From: SBBG01 sp033717875
GTDB lineage: Bacteria > Pseudomonadota > Gammaproteobacteria > Ga0077554 > Ga007554
DNA: 64,000 nucleotides
NCBI GenBank assembly: GCA_033717875.1
Contig: JADDKJ010000012.1
Location: 16,180 to 80,179 of the forward strand
Reading direction: 5' to 3'
Shown here: in pieces, positions 50,715 through 59,805 of the stretch
Layout of the letters: each line of letters begins with the position of its first letter
How positions within the stretch are numbered: the stretch's first letter is position 1
Made by a program: the position numbers and the translations under genes
The notes under the pieces: model-generated
Told to the model about the DNA's origin: nothing
Database searches by the model: none
What the model saw: the letters and a program-made list of their open reading frames with translations, nothing else

Positions 50715-51371
50715 TCACGTCAGCGTTTTCACCCCCTCGACCGAACCCAGCAACAGCACATCGGCGGGACGCAAGGCGAACAGGCCATTGGTGACCACAC
50801 CGGCGATATTGTTCAGATCCGCCTCCAGCTTGGCCGCTTCCATAATGCGCAGATTATGCACGTCGATGATGATATTGCCGTTGTCGGTGACGAAGCCCTC
50901 GCGCAATACCGGCTTGCCGCCGCGCTTGACGAGCTCGCGCGCCACATAACTGCGCGCCATCGGAATGACTTCAACCGGCAGCGGAAACGCTCCCAGCACA
51001 TCGACCAGCTTGGACTCGTCGGCAATGCAGACGAATTTCCGGCTGGCGGCGGCGACGATCTTTTCCCGCGTCAGCGCGCCGCCGCCGCCCTTGATGAGCT
51101 GCAGGTAGCGGTTCGATTCATCGGCGCCGTCGACATAGACCGCGATCTCGTTCACGGCATTGAGGTCGAACACCGGAATGCCGTGCCCCTTCAGGCGTTC
51201 GGCCGTGGCGACAGAGCTGGCGACCGTGCCCTCGATCTTGTGCTTGATGCCCGCCAGGGCGTCGATGAAGAAGTTGGCGGTCGATCCCGTGCCGACACCC
51301 ACCACCGTACCCACCTCAACATAGTCCAGCGCGGCCAGGGCGACGGCCTTTTTCATTTCGTCCTTCGTCAT
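50715..51371 (-). CDS. rpiA: Ribose-5-phosphate isomerase A
   Basis: A 218-aa enzyme of the non-oxidative pentose phosphate pathway: VGVGTGSTANFFID, YVDGADESN, LIKGGGGALTREKIVA, VADESKLV-type FVCIADESKLVDVLG and the C-terminal NGLFALRPADVLLLG. ATG at 51371 has AAGGTGA just upstream; the in-frame GTG at 51380 lies inside that Shine-Dalgarno. Divergent from ilvA, as in other gammaproteobacteria. Confidence 0.95.
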   Translation of the reverse strand: MTKDEMKKAVALAALDYVEVGTVVGVGTGSTANFFIDALAGIKHKIEGTVASSVATAERLKGHGIPVFDLNAVNEIAVYVDGADESNRYLQLIKGGGGALTREKIVAAASRKFVCIADESKLVDVLGAFPLPVEVIPMARSYVARELVKRGGKPVLREGFVTDNGNIIIDVHNLRIMEAAKLEADLNNIAGVVTNGLFALRPADVLLLGSVEGVKTLT

Positions 51372-51404
51372 ATATATCACCTTATTTTAGAGTCACCATT
51401 CTTT

Positions 51405-51473
51405 AGAGGACACCTCTAAAAATTCGATCAAGGCGCGATGGCGGCTTCAGCGGATTTTTAGAGGTGCCCTTAA
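51405..51473. mobile_element. Short MITE-like element, relative of 28591-28730
   Basis: A 66-69-bp element with ends CACCTCTAAAAATTC / GGATTTTTAGAGGTGCCC, followed by TTAA. It matches the ends and immediate flanks (ATTCGATCAAG, GATGGCGGCTTCAGCGG) of the longer element, lacking its centre. It lies between rpiA and ilvA in the divergent promoter region. Left target duplication is not clear (TTAG). Confidence 0.65.
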
Positions 51474-51524
51474 GAATATACATCCGCCCGGACAACAAGT
51501 CATGTCATGTGATAATTTATAGCT

Positions 51525-53036
51525 ATGAAACATTACATCGAAAAAATACTCAAGGCGCGCGTTTACGACGTGGCCCAGGAAACGCCGCTGGACCTGATGC
51601 GCACCCTGTCGCAGCGGCTGGGCAATCGCGTGATGCTCAAGCGCGAGGATCTCCAGCCGGTGTTTTCCTTCAAGCTGCGCGGCGCGTACAACAAGATGGT
51701 CAACCTGCCGCCCGGCGTGGCGCAAAACGGCGTGATCACCGCCTCGGCGGGCAATCATGCCCAGGGAGTGGCGCTGGCGGCGCACCGGCTTGGCATTTCG
51801 GCGCTGATCGTGATGCCGCGCACCACGCCCGACATCAAGGTCGCCTCGGTGCGCAGCCTCGGCGCCACCATCGCGCTGCATGGCGACACCTACGACGAGG
51901 CTTACCAGCACGCCGCCCGGCTCGCGCAAGACAATGGTATGGTGTTCATTCATCCCTATGACGACCCGGATGTCATCGCCGGCCAGGGCACCATAGCGGT
52001 GGAGATGTTGCGCCAGCACACCGATCCGCTGCACGCGATTTTCATCCCGGTGGGCGGCGGCGGATTGCTGGCGGGCGTGGCGGTGTATGTGAAATACCTG
52101 TGGCCGGACATCAGAATCATCGGCGTCGAACCGGAGGATGCGGCGAGCATGTACCATGCGCTGCGCACCGGCGAACGAGTGACACTCGACCACGTTGGCA
52201 TCTTTGCCGACGGTGTTGCGGTGCGTCAGGCGGGGGAAGAAAATTTCCGCGTCGCCCGGCAGTGCGTCGATGAAATCATCCTGGTCGGCACCGACGAGAT
52301 CTGCGCCGCGATCAAGGATATCTTCGACGATACCCGTTCCATCGCCGAACCCGCCGGGGCGCTGGCGGTGGCGGGACTCAAGAAGTATGTCCAGCGCGAA
52401 GGGTTGCAGGGAGCGAACCTGATCGCCATCGACAGCGGGGCGAACATGAACTTCGACAGGCTGCGCCATGTCGCCGAGCGCGCCGAAGTGGGCGAGCGGC
52501 ATGAGGCGATCCTGGCGGTGACGATACCCGAGCGGCCCGGCAGCTTCCGCCAATTCTGCGAAGCGATCGGCAAGCGCAGTATCACCGAATTCAATTACCG
52601 TTATTCCGACCCGAGCCAGGCTCATGTGTTCGCCGGTATCAAGCTGACGCACGGCGAGACAGAGAAAAACGAGATCATCGCGCATCTTCAGGCGCGGGGA
52701 TATCCGGTCATCGACATGACGGACGATGAAACGGCCAAGCTGCATGTGCGATACATGGTGGGCGGCCACTCGCCGCGCGTCGCCAACGAAGCGGTGTATC
52801 ACTTCGAATTCCCGGAACGTCCGGGCGCGCTGCTGTGCTTTCTGAGCAAGATGGGACGGCGCTGGAACATCAGCATGTTTCATTACCGGAATCACGGCGC
52901 GGCTTATGGACGGGTGCTGGTGGGCGTACAGGTTCCGCCGGAAGAGCGGGGAGATTTTCAATCGTTCCTGACGGAGCTGGGTTACGAGTATCGCGACGAG
53001 ACAGGGAATCCCGCTTACAAGCTGTTCCTGAGTTAA
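51525..53036 (+). CDS. ilvA: Threonine dehydratase, biosynthetic
   Basis: A 503-aa PLP enzyme making 2-oxobutanoate for isoleucine: LKREDLQPVFSFKLRGAYNKM with the PLP lysine, SAGNHAQGVALAA, PVGGGGLLAGVAVYVK, AEPAGALAVAGLKKY, then two C-terminal ACT-like regulatory domains (~330-500) as in feedback-inhibited E. coli IlvA. Followed by a strong hairpin at 53047. Confidence 0.95.
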   Translation: MKHYIEKILKARVYDVAQETPLDLMRTLSQRLGNRVMLKREDLQPVFSFKLRGAYNKMVNLPPGVAQNGVITASAGNHAQGVALAAHRLGISALIVMPRTTPDIKVASVRSLGATIALHGDTYDEAYQHAARLAQDNGMVFIHPYDDPDVIAGQGTIAVEMLRQHTDPLHAIFIPVGGGGLLAGVAVYVKYLWPDIRIIGVEPEDAASMYHALRTGERVTLDHVGIFADGVAVRQAGEENFRVARQCVDEIILVGTDEICAAIKDIFDDTRSIAEPAGALAVAGLKKYVQREGLQGANLIAIDSGANMNFDRLRHVAERAEVGERHEAILAVTIPERPGSFRQFCEAIGKRSITEFNYRYSDPSQAHVFAGIKLTHGETEKNEIIAHLQARGYPVIDMTDDETAKLHVRYMVGGHSPRVANEAVYHFEFPERPGALLCFLSKMGRRWNISMFHYRNHGAAYGRVLVGVQVPPEERGDFQSFLTELGYEYRDETGNPAYKLFLS

Positions 53037-53046
53037 GAGTTCCGAA

Positions 53047-53080
53047 AAGCATGAGGCCCGCTTTCGCGGGCCTCATGCTT
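53047..53080. terminator. Strong hairpin between ilvA and the H1-like gene, likely bidirectional terminator
   Basis: A perfect 15-bp stem (AAGCATGAGGCCCGC / GCGGGCCTCATGCTT) with loop TTTC, 10 nt after the ilvA stop. The two genes are convergent. On the minus strand it is followed by TTTTC; the forward strand has a poorer U-run. Confidence 0.75.
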
Positions 53081-53098
53081 GCTGCCAGCCAAACCTAA

Positions 53099-53320
53099 TC
53101 AACCAGCTTTTTTCTTAGGCGTGGCTTTCTTTTTGGGAGCTGCCTTCTTGGCCGGCGACGCCTTCTTTACTGCCGCCTTCTTGGGAGCTGCCTTCTTCAC
53201 TGCTTTCTTCACCGCCGCCTTCTTGGCGGGCGCTGCCTTCTTCACTGCGGCTTTCTTGGCGGGCGCCGCCTTTTTCTTGGCGGGCGCTGCTTTCTTCACT
53301 GCGGCTTTTTTAACGGCCAT
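53099..53320 (-). CDS. Histone H1-like Lys/Ala/Pro-rich DNA-binding protein
   Basis: A 73-aa protein built of KKAAPAKKAAVKK-type repeats, like the C-terminus of AlgP/H1-like proteins. ATG at 53320 follows GGAGG by 8 nt; upstream in-frame codons are ignored. Probably a nucleoid-associated protein. Low-complexity composition limits homology claims. Confidence 0.82.
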   Translation of the reverse strand: MAVKKAAVKKAAPAKKKAAPAKKAAVKKAAPAKKAAVKKAVKKAAPKKAAVKKASPAKKAAPKKKATPKKKAG

Positions 53321-53442
53321 TATTTTTCCTCCATGGTAAATGTACATTCGCTGTACGACGCTAAGTATAACCAAGTTTACACAGACTTCTAGTAGTGTTA
53401 ACGCTATTTATATCGTTCTGTGATGCAAATGACTTTAGTTTT

Positions 53443-53913
53443 TTATGCGAACGCCGACTCGATTTTCAAAATATAGCGCCATTCCTGTTCGCTCACCGGC
53501 ATGATGGAAAGCCTGTTGCCGCGTTGAAGCAACCGCATCGAGCGCAGCGCGGCATGTGTTTTCAGCTCCGCAAGACTGATCACATGCGCGAATGAACGCA
53601 CATGGCGCACATCCACCATATACCATTGCGGCCGCGCCGGATCGCTCTTCGGATCATAGTGCTCATGCGCCGGATCGAACGCGGTGAAGTCGGGGTAACC
53701 CTCTCTGACGATCTCGACGATGCCCACAATGCCTGGCATATCGCAACTGGAATGATAAAAGAACGCCATATCGCCGGCCTTCATCTGGTCACGCAGCATG
53801 TTGCGCGCCTGATAATTGCGCACGCCGTCCCAGTGCTCGGTCTGTCCGGGACGGTTCTTCAGGTCGTCGATACTGAACGCATCGGGTTCGGATTTCATCA
53901 GCCAGTAATTCAT
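53443..53913 (-). CDS. EVE domain protein
   Basis: A 156-aa protein with the EVE (PUA-like) fold: MNYWLMKSEPDAFSIDDL, HWDGVRNYQARNMLRDQMKAGD, FYHSSCDMPGIVGIVEIV, and WYMVDVRHVRSF. The family reads modified bases in RNA or DNA. The ATG overlaps the fau stop (ATGA), so it is part of the zapA-ssrS-fau region. Confidence 0.93.
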   Translation of the reverse strand: MNYWLMKSEPDAFSIDDLKNRPGQTEHWDGVRNYQARNMLRDQMKAGDMAFFYHSSCDMPGIVGIVEIVREGYPDFTAFDPAHEHYDPKSDPARPQWYMVDVRHVRSFAHVISLAELKTHAALRSMRLLQRGNRLSIMPVSEQEWRYILKIESAFA

Positions 53914-54539
53914 GGTGTTGCCCTACCCGGAATGTAAAGCGTTGTCTCGGTAGCCACGGCACGCAGTGGTACATCCCAATCGTGGTTCCGCAACAGCGCG
54001 ACATGCTGAAACTCGTAGGCAATGCCGATCAGGCGCGGTTTGCGCCAATGGCGGCGGTGCCTGAGAAAGGCGAACGTTTGGTCATAGAAGCCGCCGCCCT
54101 GGCCGAGTCGGTTGCCCTGCGCATCGAAGGCGACCAGCGGGGTCAGCACCAAATCCAGCTTGCAGGCGGACAGGCGGTGGCGCCGTGTTGCGGGCTCGGG
54201 AATGCCGTAGCGGTTGGGCGTCAGCTTGTCGCCCGCGCGGTAGGGAACAAACCACATGCGGTTGGCGTGCAGGGTGTTGAGCACCGGCAAATAGCAGATC
54301 TTGCCCATCGCCCAGGCACGCTGCATTAATGGCGCGGGATCGAGTTCGCCATTCCGCGGCAGATAACAGGCGATGTGACGGCTGCGGCGGAACCATCTTG
54401 TGGCGGCAATCTGTTCGGCAACGCGCAGTGCGGCCTCGTCACGCTCCGCCTCGCTCAGGGCGGCACGCCGGGCACGCATCAGCTTGCGCAATTCGGGCCG
54501 GGAGATGGCGGGTGAATGGGGAGGGTTAAGGGAATCCAC
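53910..54539 (-). CDS. fau: 5-formyltetrahydrofolate cyclo-ligase
   Basis: A 209-aa (if GTG at 54539) one-carbon enzyme: LRKLMRARRAALSEAER, YLPRNGELDPAPLM, VLTPLVAFDAQGNRLGQGGGFYD signature and WDVPLRAVATE. An ATG at 54479 would give a shorter form like E. coli YgfA. It follows 6S RNA with ~30 nt spacing, the classic gammaproteobacterial arrangement where ygfA is cotranscribed with ssrS. Confidence 0.92.
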   Translation of the reverse strand: MDSLNPPHSPAISRPELRKLMRARRAALSEAERDEAALRVAEQIAATRWFRRSRHIACYLPRNGELDPAPLMQRAWAMGKICYLPVLNTLHANRMWFVPYRAGDKLTPNRYGIPEPATRRHRLSACKLDLVLTPLVAFDAQGNRLGQGGGFYDQTFAFLRHRRHWRKPRLIGIAYEFQHVALLRNHDWDVPLRAVATETTLYIPGRATP

Positions 54540-54569
54540 GGTAATGGACGGACTCGACAAGATAAGGAG

Positions 54570-54753
54570 GACATCCTCCGCCTGAGACGTTAACAGGTCT
54601 TCGTTCTTGAACCAAAGGTTCAAGTGGGTACCTGTGCGATGTATCAGGCTTTCCGCGTGGCGGACATGCACAACAACATCAGGCAATCAGATTCCCGGGG
54701 TTAAGAATTAGGCTCAAGAAATAACCCAACCTGAGACGGGCACCGCAGAGAAT
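54570..54753 (-). ncRNA. ssrS: 6S RNA
   Basis: In the zapA-fau gap, about 184 nt on the minus strand. The 3' part has the conserved hairpin TTGAACC-TTT-GGTTCAA before GCCTGAGACG-type closing sequence; the ends pair (ATTCTCTGC with GCGGAGGAT), leaving a large internal bubble as in E. coli 6S. Gene order zapA-ssrS-fau is the standard location. 6S RNA binds sigma70-RNA polymerase in stationary phase. Ends are estimated to within a few nt. Confidence 0.85.
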
Positions 54754-54763
54754 GTCCAAACTT

Positions 54764-54769
54764 ATTCTA
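54764..54769 (-). promoter_or_regulatory. -10 box of ssrS
   Basis: TAGAAT on the minus strand, 10 nt before the estimated 5' end of 6S RNA; no clear -35. Confidence 0.5.
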
Positions 54770-54818
54770 ATGTATCCGCGACCAGATTGCCATGCCGCGG
54801 CACGCCTGTGGAGGCGCC

Positions 54819-55133
54819 CTACAAATCCATCTGCCGCCCCTTATTCAGGGCGGTTTCGATCTTGCCGCGCAGGATCTTGATGCGGTGATTGACCGACTGC
54901 GTCTCGTCGTCCTTGCGCGATTTTTGCTGTAACAGCTCGTGAGCAATGTTCAGGGCCGCCATCACGGCGATGCGATCCGCGCCGATCACCTTGCCGGTGT
55001 CGCGGATCTCTTTCATTTTGTCATTCAGGTAACGCGCCGACGCCAGCAGTTCGCCCCGCTCCTCCTCCGGACACGCCACCAGATACTCTTTGTCCAGTAC
55101 GCGCACCGCGACAGGCACTGTTTCGCCGCTCAT
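54819..55133 (-). CDS. zapA: Cell division protein ZapA
   Basis: A 104-aa FtsZ-ring stabiliser: VPVAVRVLDKEYLVACPEEERGELLASARYLNDKM (family start recognised from the first part), IGADRIAVMAALNIAHELL and a coiled-coil C-terminus. ATG at 55133 overlaps the stop of the ZapB-like gene (ATGA). Confidence 0.93.
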   Translation of the reverse strand: MSGETVPVAVRVLDKEYLVACPEEERGELLASARYLNDKMKEIRDTGKVIGADRIAVMAALNIAHELLQQKSRKDDETQSVNHRIKILRGKIETALNKGRQMDL

Positions 55134-55372
55134 GCGTCGTACTCCACCGACTTGAAGCGCATGACCATCGACTCCACTCGCGAGCTGGCCAATTCGGTCT
55201 TTTTGACAAGATCCGCCCGTTCGGCGGCGAGCTTGGCATTCTGGCCGCGCAACTGGACATTTTCTTCTCGCAGACGATCGCACACCTGGATCAGCTCTTC
55301 GAGCTGGAACTCCAGGCTGCGCAATTCTTGTTCGATGGCGCGGGATGTATTGTCGGATTTCATGGGTTTCAT
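55130..55372 (-). CDS. ZapB-like coiled-coil cell division protein (TIGR02449 type)
   Basis: An 80-aa, almost entirely coiled-coil protein (LRSLEFQLEELIQVCDRL, LRGQNAKLAAERADLV), matching the small family encoded just before zapA. ATG at 55372 or 55363 are both possible; Shine-Dalgarno is weak. Probably works with ZapA. Confidence 0.85.
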   Translation of the reverse strand: MKPMKSDNTSRAIEQELRSLEFQLEELIQVCDRLREENVQLRGQNAKLAAERADLVKKTELASSRVESMVMRFKSVEYDA

Positions 55373-55459
55373 CTTTATATAAGGTGATCATGAAGACACG
55401 GCTGTTCCGGTAGTACCTCCGAGGATGATAGCATAGCGCAAAAGCTTTGGAGCAATATC

Positions 55460-56038
55460 ATGAACACCGTTCAACCATCCGAATATGATCACATCAATGA
55501 CCTATTACAGCGCATCGGCACTTCCGTGGAGGCGGCGGAATGCCATGGCCTGCTGACCGGCCTGTTATGCGCCCAGGAGGTGGTGGACAGCGCCGCCTGG
55601 ATTTCCTATATCCTGGCGAATGTGGAGGACAAGGAAGGCAGTCTGACGGAAGAAGCTCATGGCGTCTTCAGCGCCTTGCTGGGCCGGGTGCTCGATCAGT
55701 TGAACGACCCTGAGTACGGTTTCGAGCTGATGCTGCCTGACGACGAGTCTTCGCTTGTGGAGCGCACCACCGCGCTGGCCGAATGGTGCCAGAGCTTTTT
55801 GCTGGGATTGAGCATGGGGGGCATACAGGATGTCGCGCAACTCCCCGAGGGCAGCCGCGAGATCATCCACGACATGATGGAGATCACGCGCGCGGAGATT
55901 GGAGCCGAGAATGGCTCGGAGGAAGACGAAAATGCCTTTGCCGAGATCGTCGAATACATCCGCATGGGGGTGCTGCTGATCCGCGAGGAGATTCGCGCCG
56001 TCCGGCGGCCCCGCCCCAGCGACGTGGTGGTGCATTGA
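55460..56038 (+). CDS. ygfB: UPF0149 family protein YgfB
   Basis: A 192-aa UPF0149 protein: AAECHGLLTGLLCAQ, ERTTALAEWCQSFLLGLSMGG, FAEIVEYIRMGVLLI. In Pseudomonas a homologue modulates gene expression and beta-lactam resistance. First gene of ygfB-pepP-ubiH, divergent from the zapA unit; the pepP ATG follows the stop by 1 nt. Confidence 0.92.
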   Translation: MNTVQPSEYDHINDLLQRIGTSVEAAECHGLLTGLLCAQEVVDSAAWISYILANVEDKEGSLTEEAHGVFSALLGRVLDQLNDPEYGFELMLPDDESSLVERTTALAEWCQSFLLGLSMGGIQDVAQLPEGSREIIHDMMEITRAEIGAENGSEEDENAFAEIVEYIRMGVLLIREEIRAVRRPRPSDVVVH

Positions 56039-56039
56039 C

Positions 56040-57356
56040 ATGAACGCGCAAGAGTTCGTCCGGCGCCGCGCGCGGCTGATGCGCACCATGGGTCCGGCTT
56101 CCATCGCCATCCTGCCCGCCGCGCCGCACGCATTGCGCAACCGCGACAGCGAATATCCCTACCGCCCCGACAGCGACTTTTATTATCTGACCGGCTTTGC
56201 CGAGCCGGAGGCGGTGGCTGTGCTGGCGCCGGGGCGCAAGGAAGGCGCATACATTCTGTTCTGCCGCGAGCGTGACCCGAAGATGGAGATCTGGAACGGA
56301 CCGCGCGCCGGACTGGAGGGTGTGCGCACCCTTCATGGCGCCGATGAATCCTTTGCCATCGGCGATCTTCAGAAAGTACTGCCCGGGCTGATCGAGAACA
56401 AAAAGCGCATCTTCTATTCCCTGGGGCTGCGTCCGCAATTCGACCACACGCTCATCGAGGCGCTGAATCAGGTGCGACGCAAGGCGCGCACCGGCGTGCA
56501 CACCCCGACGGAGTTCGCCGCGCTGGAGCAGCCGCTGCACGAAATGCGGCTGTTCAAAAGCAAAGCGGAACTCGATGCCATGCGCTACGCGGCCAAGGTT
56601 TCCGCGTCCGCCCATCGCCGGGCCATGCAAACCTGTCGTCCCGGCATGATGGAATATCAGATCGAGGCCGAGCTGCTGCACGAATTCATGCGCCACGGAT
56701 GCCGCTTTCCCGCCTATAACTCCATCGTCGGCAGCGGCGCCAATGGCTGCACCCTGCACTACAACGACAACAACGCGCGTCTCGCCGATGGCGACCTGCT
56801 GTTGATCGACGCCGGCGCCGAACACGATTATTACGCCGCCGACATCACGCGCACCTTCCCGGTCAACGGCCGCTTCACCCCGGAGCAAAAGGCGGTTTAC
56901 GAGGTCGTGCTCAAGGCGCAACTCGCCGCCATCGACAAGGTGCGTCCCGGCAACCACTGGAACGAACCGCACGAGGCCGCGGTGCGCGTCTTGACCGAAG
57001 GGCTGATCAAGCTTGGTCTGCTCAAGGGCAGGTCCAAACAGCTCATCAAGGACGAAGCCCACCGCCGCTTCTACATGCATCGCACCGGCCACTGGCTGGG
57101 CATGGATGTACATGATGTCGGCGAATATAAGACGGGGGATAACTGGCGCGCGCTGGAGCCGGGCATGGTGCTGACCGTCGAGCCTGGCCTGTATATTCCC
57201 GCCGGCAGCAAGGGCGTACCAAAAAAATGGTGGAACATCGGCATACGCATCGAGGACGATGTGCTGGTGACGCGGAGCGGCCATGAGGTGCTCACGGCCG
57301 CCGCGCCCAAGACGGTCGCGGAGATCGAGACATGGATGGCGCGCACGGCGGGTTGA
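56040..57356 (+). CDS. pepP: Xaa-Pro aminopeptidase PepP
   Basis: A 438-aa M24B dinuclear Mn enzyme: PYRPDSDFYYLTGF in the N-domain, metal ligands in LIDAGAEHDYYAADITRTFPV, HRTGHWLGMDVHDVGEY and VLTVEPGLYIP, RIEDDVLVT. It removes N-terminal residues before proline. It is coupled to ygfB and followed at once by ubiH. Confidence 0.95.
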   Translation: MNAQEFVRRRARLMRTMGPASIAILPAAPHALRNRDSEYPYRPDSDFYYLTGFAEPEAVAVLAPGRKEGAYILFCRERDPKMEIWNGPRAGLEGVRTLHGADESFAIGDLQKVLPGLIENKKRIFYSLGLRPQFDHTLIEALNQVRRKARTGVHTPTEFAALEQPLHEMRLFKSKAELDAMRYAAKVSASAHRRAMQTCRPGMMEYQIEAELLHEFMRHGCRFPAYNSIVGSGANGCTLHYNDNNARLADGDLLLIDAGAEHDYYAADITRTFPVNGRFTPEQKAVYEVVLKAQLAAIDKVRPGNHWNEPHEAAVRVLTEGLIKLGLLKGRSKQLIKDEAHRRFYMHRTGHWLGMDVHDVGEYKTGDNWRALEPGMVLTVEPGLYIPAGSKGVPKKWWNIGIRIEDDVLVTRSGHEVLTAAAPKTVAEIETWMARTAG

Positions 57357-57361
57357 AAAAT

Positions 57362-58591
57362 ATGGATGTGCCTACGGATTACGACATCCTCATCATCGGC
57401 GGCGGCATGGTGGGCGCGAGTCTCGCCTGCGCGCTGGGCAGCCAGCCGTTGCGCATCGGCCTGATCGAGGCCGTGCCGTTCGGCGGCAACATCTCCCAGC
57501 CCAGCTATGACGACCGCGCCATTGCCCTTGCCTGGGGCACGCGGCGTATTTTCGAGGGCATGGGACTGTGGCCCGCGGTGGCACGGGCCGTCACCGCCAT
57601 CGAGAAAATTCATATCTCCGATCGCGGCCACTGCGGCATCACGCGCATCAATGCCGCCGAAGAAAAAGTCGAGGCGCTGGGTTATGTCGTCACCAGCCGC
57701 GCGCTGGGTCAGATACTCATGCAGGCGCTCGGCGCGCTGACCAATGTCAAGCTGATCTGCCCGGCCATACTCACCGATATCGTCATCGGCGCCGAATACG
57801 CCGAAGTGACCGTCGAACAGGGCGGCGAGAAGCGCGTCTTGAGCGCGCGGCTGGTGGTCGCCGCCGACGGCGGCAAATCGGCGGTGCGCGAACGGCTGGG
57901 GATCGCCACGACGAGCTGGGATTACCGCCAGACCGCCATCATCGCCAACGTCACGCCGCAACACCCGCACCATAACATCGCCTACGAGCGCTTCACCGAA
58001 ACCGGCCCGATCGCCCTGCTGCCGATGAGCGACAACCGCTGCGCCGTGGTGTGGACGGTGGCGAGCGGCCAGGCCGCCGCCGTGATCAACCTCACCGACG
58101 AAGCGTTTCTCGACGGCCTGCAACACGCTTTCGGCCATCGCCTCGGCAAACTGCAAAAGACCGGCAAGCGCCACGCCTACCCATTGGCGCTGACGCGCGT
58201 CCGCGAACACGTCCGTCCGCGCGTCGCGGTGATCGGCAACGCCGCCCACACCCTGCACCCCATCGCCGGTCAAGGCTTCAACCTGGGATTACGCGATGTC
58301 GCCGCGCTCGCTCAAGTGATAGTCGAGGCGCACTCTGGCGGCCGGGATATCGGCAGCCTCGCCGTGCTGAATGGTTACTCCCACTGGCGCCGCCACGACC
58401 AGATGCGCGCCATCGCCTTCACCGACAGCCTGGTACGCATCTTCACCAATCCCCTTGCGCCGTTCGCGCTGGGGCGTAACCTGGGGCTGATCGCGGTAGA
58501 CCTGTTGCCGCCGCTGAAACATTTGCTGGCGCGGCAGACGATGGGGCTGGCGGGGAAGTTGCCGCGGTTGGCGAGAGGGTTGGGGTTGTGA
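57362..58591 (+). CDS. ubiH: 2-octaprenyl-6-methoxyphenol hydroxylase UbiH
   Basis: A 409-aa flavin monooxygenase: ILIIGGGMVGASLACALG, DDRAIALAWGTRRI, VVAADGGKSAVRERLGI and the UbiH-type GNAAHTLHPIAGQGFNLGLRD. Acts in ubiquinone synthesis. ATG at 57362 was chosen, 5 nt after the pepP stop; 57332 would overlap pepP. ubiI, which often follows, is absent here. Confidence 0.94.
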   Translation: MDVPTDYDILIIGGGMVGASLACALGSQPLRIGLIEAVPFGGNISQPSYDDRAIALAWGTRRIFEGMGLWPAVARAVTAIEKIHISDRGHCGITRINAAEEKVEALGYVVTSRALGQILMQALGALTNVKLICPAILTDIVIGAEYAEVTVEQGGEKRVLSARLVVAADGGKSAVRERLGIATTSWDYRQTAIIANVTPQHPHHNIAYERFTETGPIALLPMSDNRCAVVWTVASGQAAAVINLTDEAFLDGLQHAFGHRLGKLQKTGKRHAYPLALTRVREHVRPRVAVIGNAAHTLHPIAGQGFNLGLRDVAALAQVIVEAHSGGRDIGSLAVLNGYSHWRRHDQMRAIAFTDSLVRIFTNPLAPFALGRNLGLIAVDLLPPLKHLLARQTMGLAGKLPRLARGLGL

Positions 58592-58665
58592 CCTGAAAAA
58601 GATTTCTCTGGGCTGAAATCCAAAAACGGCATCCCACTCTGCTTTACCGATGAGCGCCTGGACGT

Positions 58666-59805
58666 TTACCCTGTTGTCGGGCTCGGAATCTCCGCCTTGA
58701 TCTCCAGCGCCATCTCCAACGCCCGCTCCACCGAATCACCCACACAAGTATAGTGCCCCATCTTGCGCCCCAGCCGCGCCTCGCGTTTGCCATAAAGATG
58801 CAGCTTGGCCTGGGGGTGGGTCAGCAGGTGTTGCCATTGGGGCGCGTCCTTGCCCCATAGGTCGCCGAGCAGGTTGACCATGACGGCAGAAGTGAGCAGG
58901 CGGGTGTCGCCAAGAGGCAGGCCGCACAGGGCGCGCACCTGCTGCTCGAACTGGCTGGTGACGCAGGCGTCCAGGGTGTAGTGGCCGCTGTTGTGCGGGC
59001 GGGGGGCCATTTCGTTGATCAGCAGGCGTTCGCCCGGCAGGACGAAAAACTCCACCGTCAGCACGCCGCAATAATTCAGCCGTTCGGCCAGTGCAACGGC
59101 GGTCTGTGTCGCCTTGTGCGCCAGACTGCCGGCGATGCGCGCGGGGACGATGGTGACGTCGAGGATGCCGTTTTGGTGCTGGTTTTCGGCCACGGGATAA
59201 ACGGCGGTCTGGCCGTCCGCGCCGCGCGCTAGCACCACGGAAACTTCCAGTTCCAGCGGCAGCAATTCCTCCAGCACACAGGGCGCGGAGCCCATTTCCT
59301 CGAAGGCCGCCCGCGTCTCTTCAACGCTGTTCACCCGCGCCTGGCCCTTGCCGTCATAGCCGAACTGGCTGACCTTGAGCAGCGCGGGCGTACCGACGCC
59401 TGCCACGGCCTGCGCAACGTCTTCGCGCGAGCGGATCACCGCAAAGCGGGCGCAAGGAAAACCGTTGGCGGCGAAATAGCTCTTTTCCGTGATACGGTCC
59501 TGCGCCACGGCCACGGCGTCGGCGCCGGGGCGCACCGGGCAAAATTGGGCGAGGAAGCACAGGGTGTCGGCGGGGACGTTTTCGAATTCGGTGCTGACCG
59601 CGGCGCAGCGTTTGCCGAGTTGCTCCAGCGCTTGCCGGTCGGAAAAACCGGCGCTGATCTGTTCATCCGCGCACTGCGCCGCCGGGCTGTCAGGATCGGG
59701 GTCGAGCACGATCACCCGGTAGCCCATGGTGCGCGCCGCGACCGCGAACATGCGCCCCAACTGGCCGCCACCCAGGATGCCCAGCGTCGCCCCTGGCAGG
59801 ATCAT
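58666..59805 (-). CDS. purK: N5-carboxyaminoimidazole ribonucleotide synthase PurK
   Basis: A 379-aa ATP-grasp enzyme: ATLGILGGGQLGRMFAVAAR, VLDPDPDSPAAQCAD, SQFGYDGKGQ, VEFFVLPGERLLINEMAPRPHNSGHYT. Converts AIR to N5-CAIR for PurE. ATG at 59805 is exactly beside repeat copy A (59806), whose end (GAGGTTTTTAGG) supplies the Shine-Dalgarno. A longer in-frame reading into the repeat is not conserved. Confidence 0.95.
   Translation of the reverse strand: MILPGATLGILGGGQLGRMFAVAARTMGYRVIVLDPDPDSPAAQCADEQISAGFSDRQALEQLGKRCAAVSTEFENVPADTLCFLAQFCPVRPGADAVAVAQDRITEKSYFAANGFPCARFAVIRSREDVAQAVAGVGTPALLKVSQFGYDGKGQARVNSVEETRAAFEEMGSAPCVLEELLPLELEVSVVLARGADGQTAVYPVAENQHQNGILDVTIVPARIAGSLAHKATQTAVALAERLNYCGVLTVEFFVLPGERLLINEMAPRPHNSGHYTLDACVTSQFEQQVRALCGLPLGDTRLLTSAVMVNLLGDLWGKDAPQWQHLLTHPQAKLHLYGKREARLGRKMGHYTCVGDSVERALEMALEIKAEIPSPTTG

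Noticed and set aside
53079..53339. Hydrophobic Phe/Ala/Leu-rich small ORF on the plus strand
   Set aside because: It is the complement of the Lys/Ala-rich H1-like gene; the latter has a good Shine-Dalgarno and known composition.
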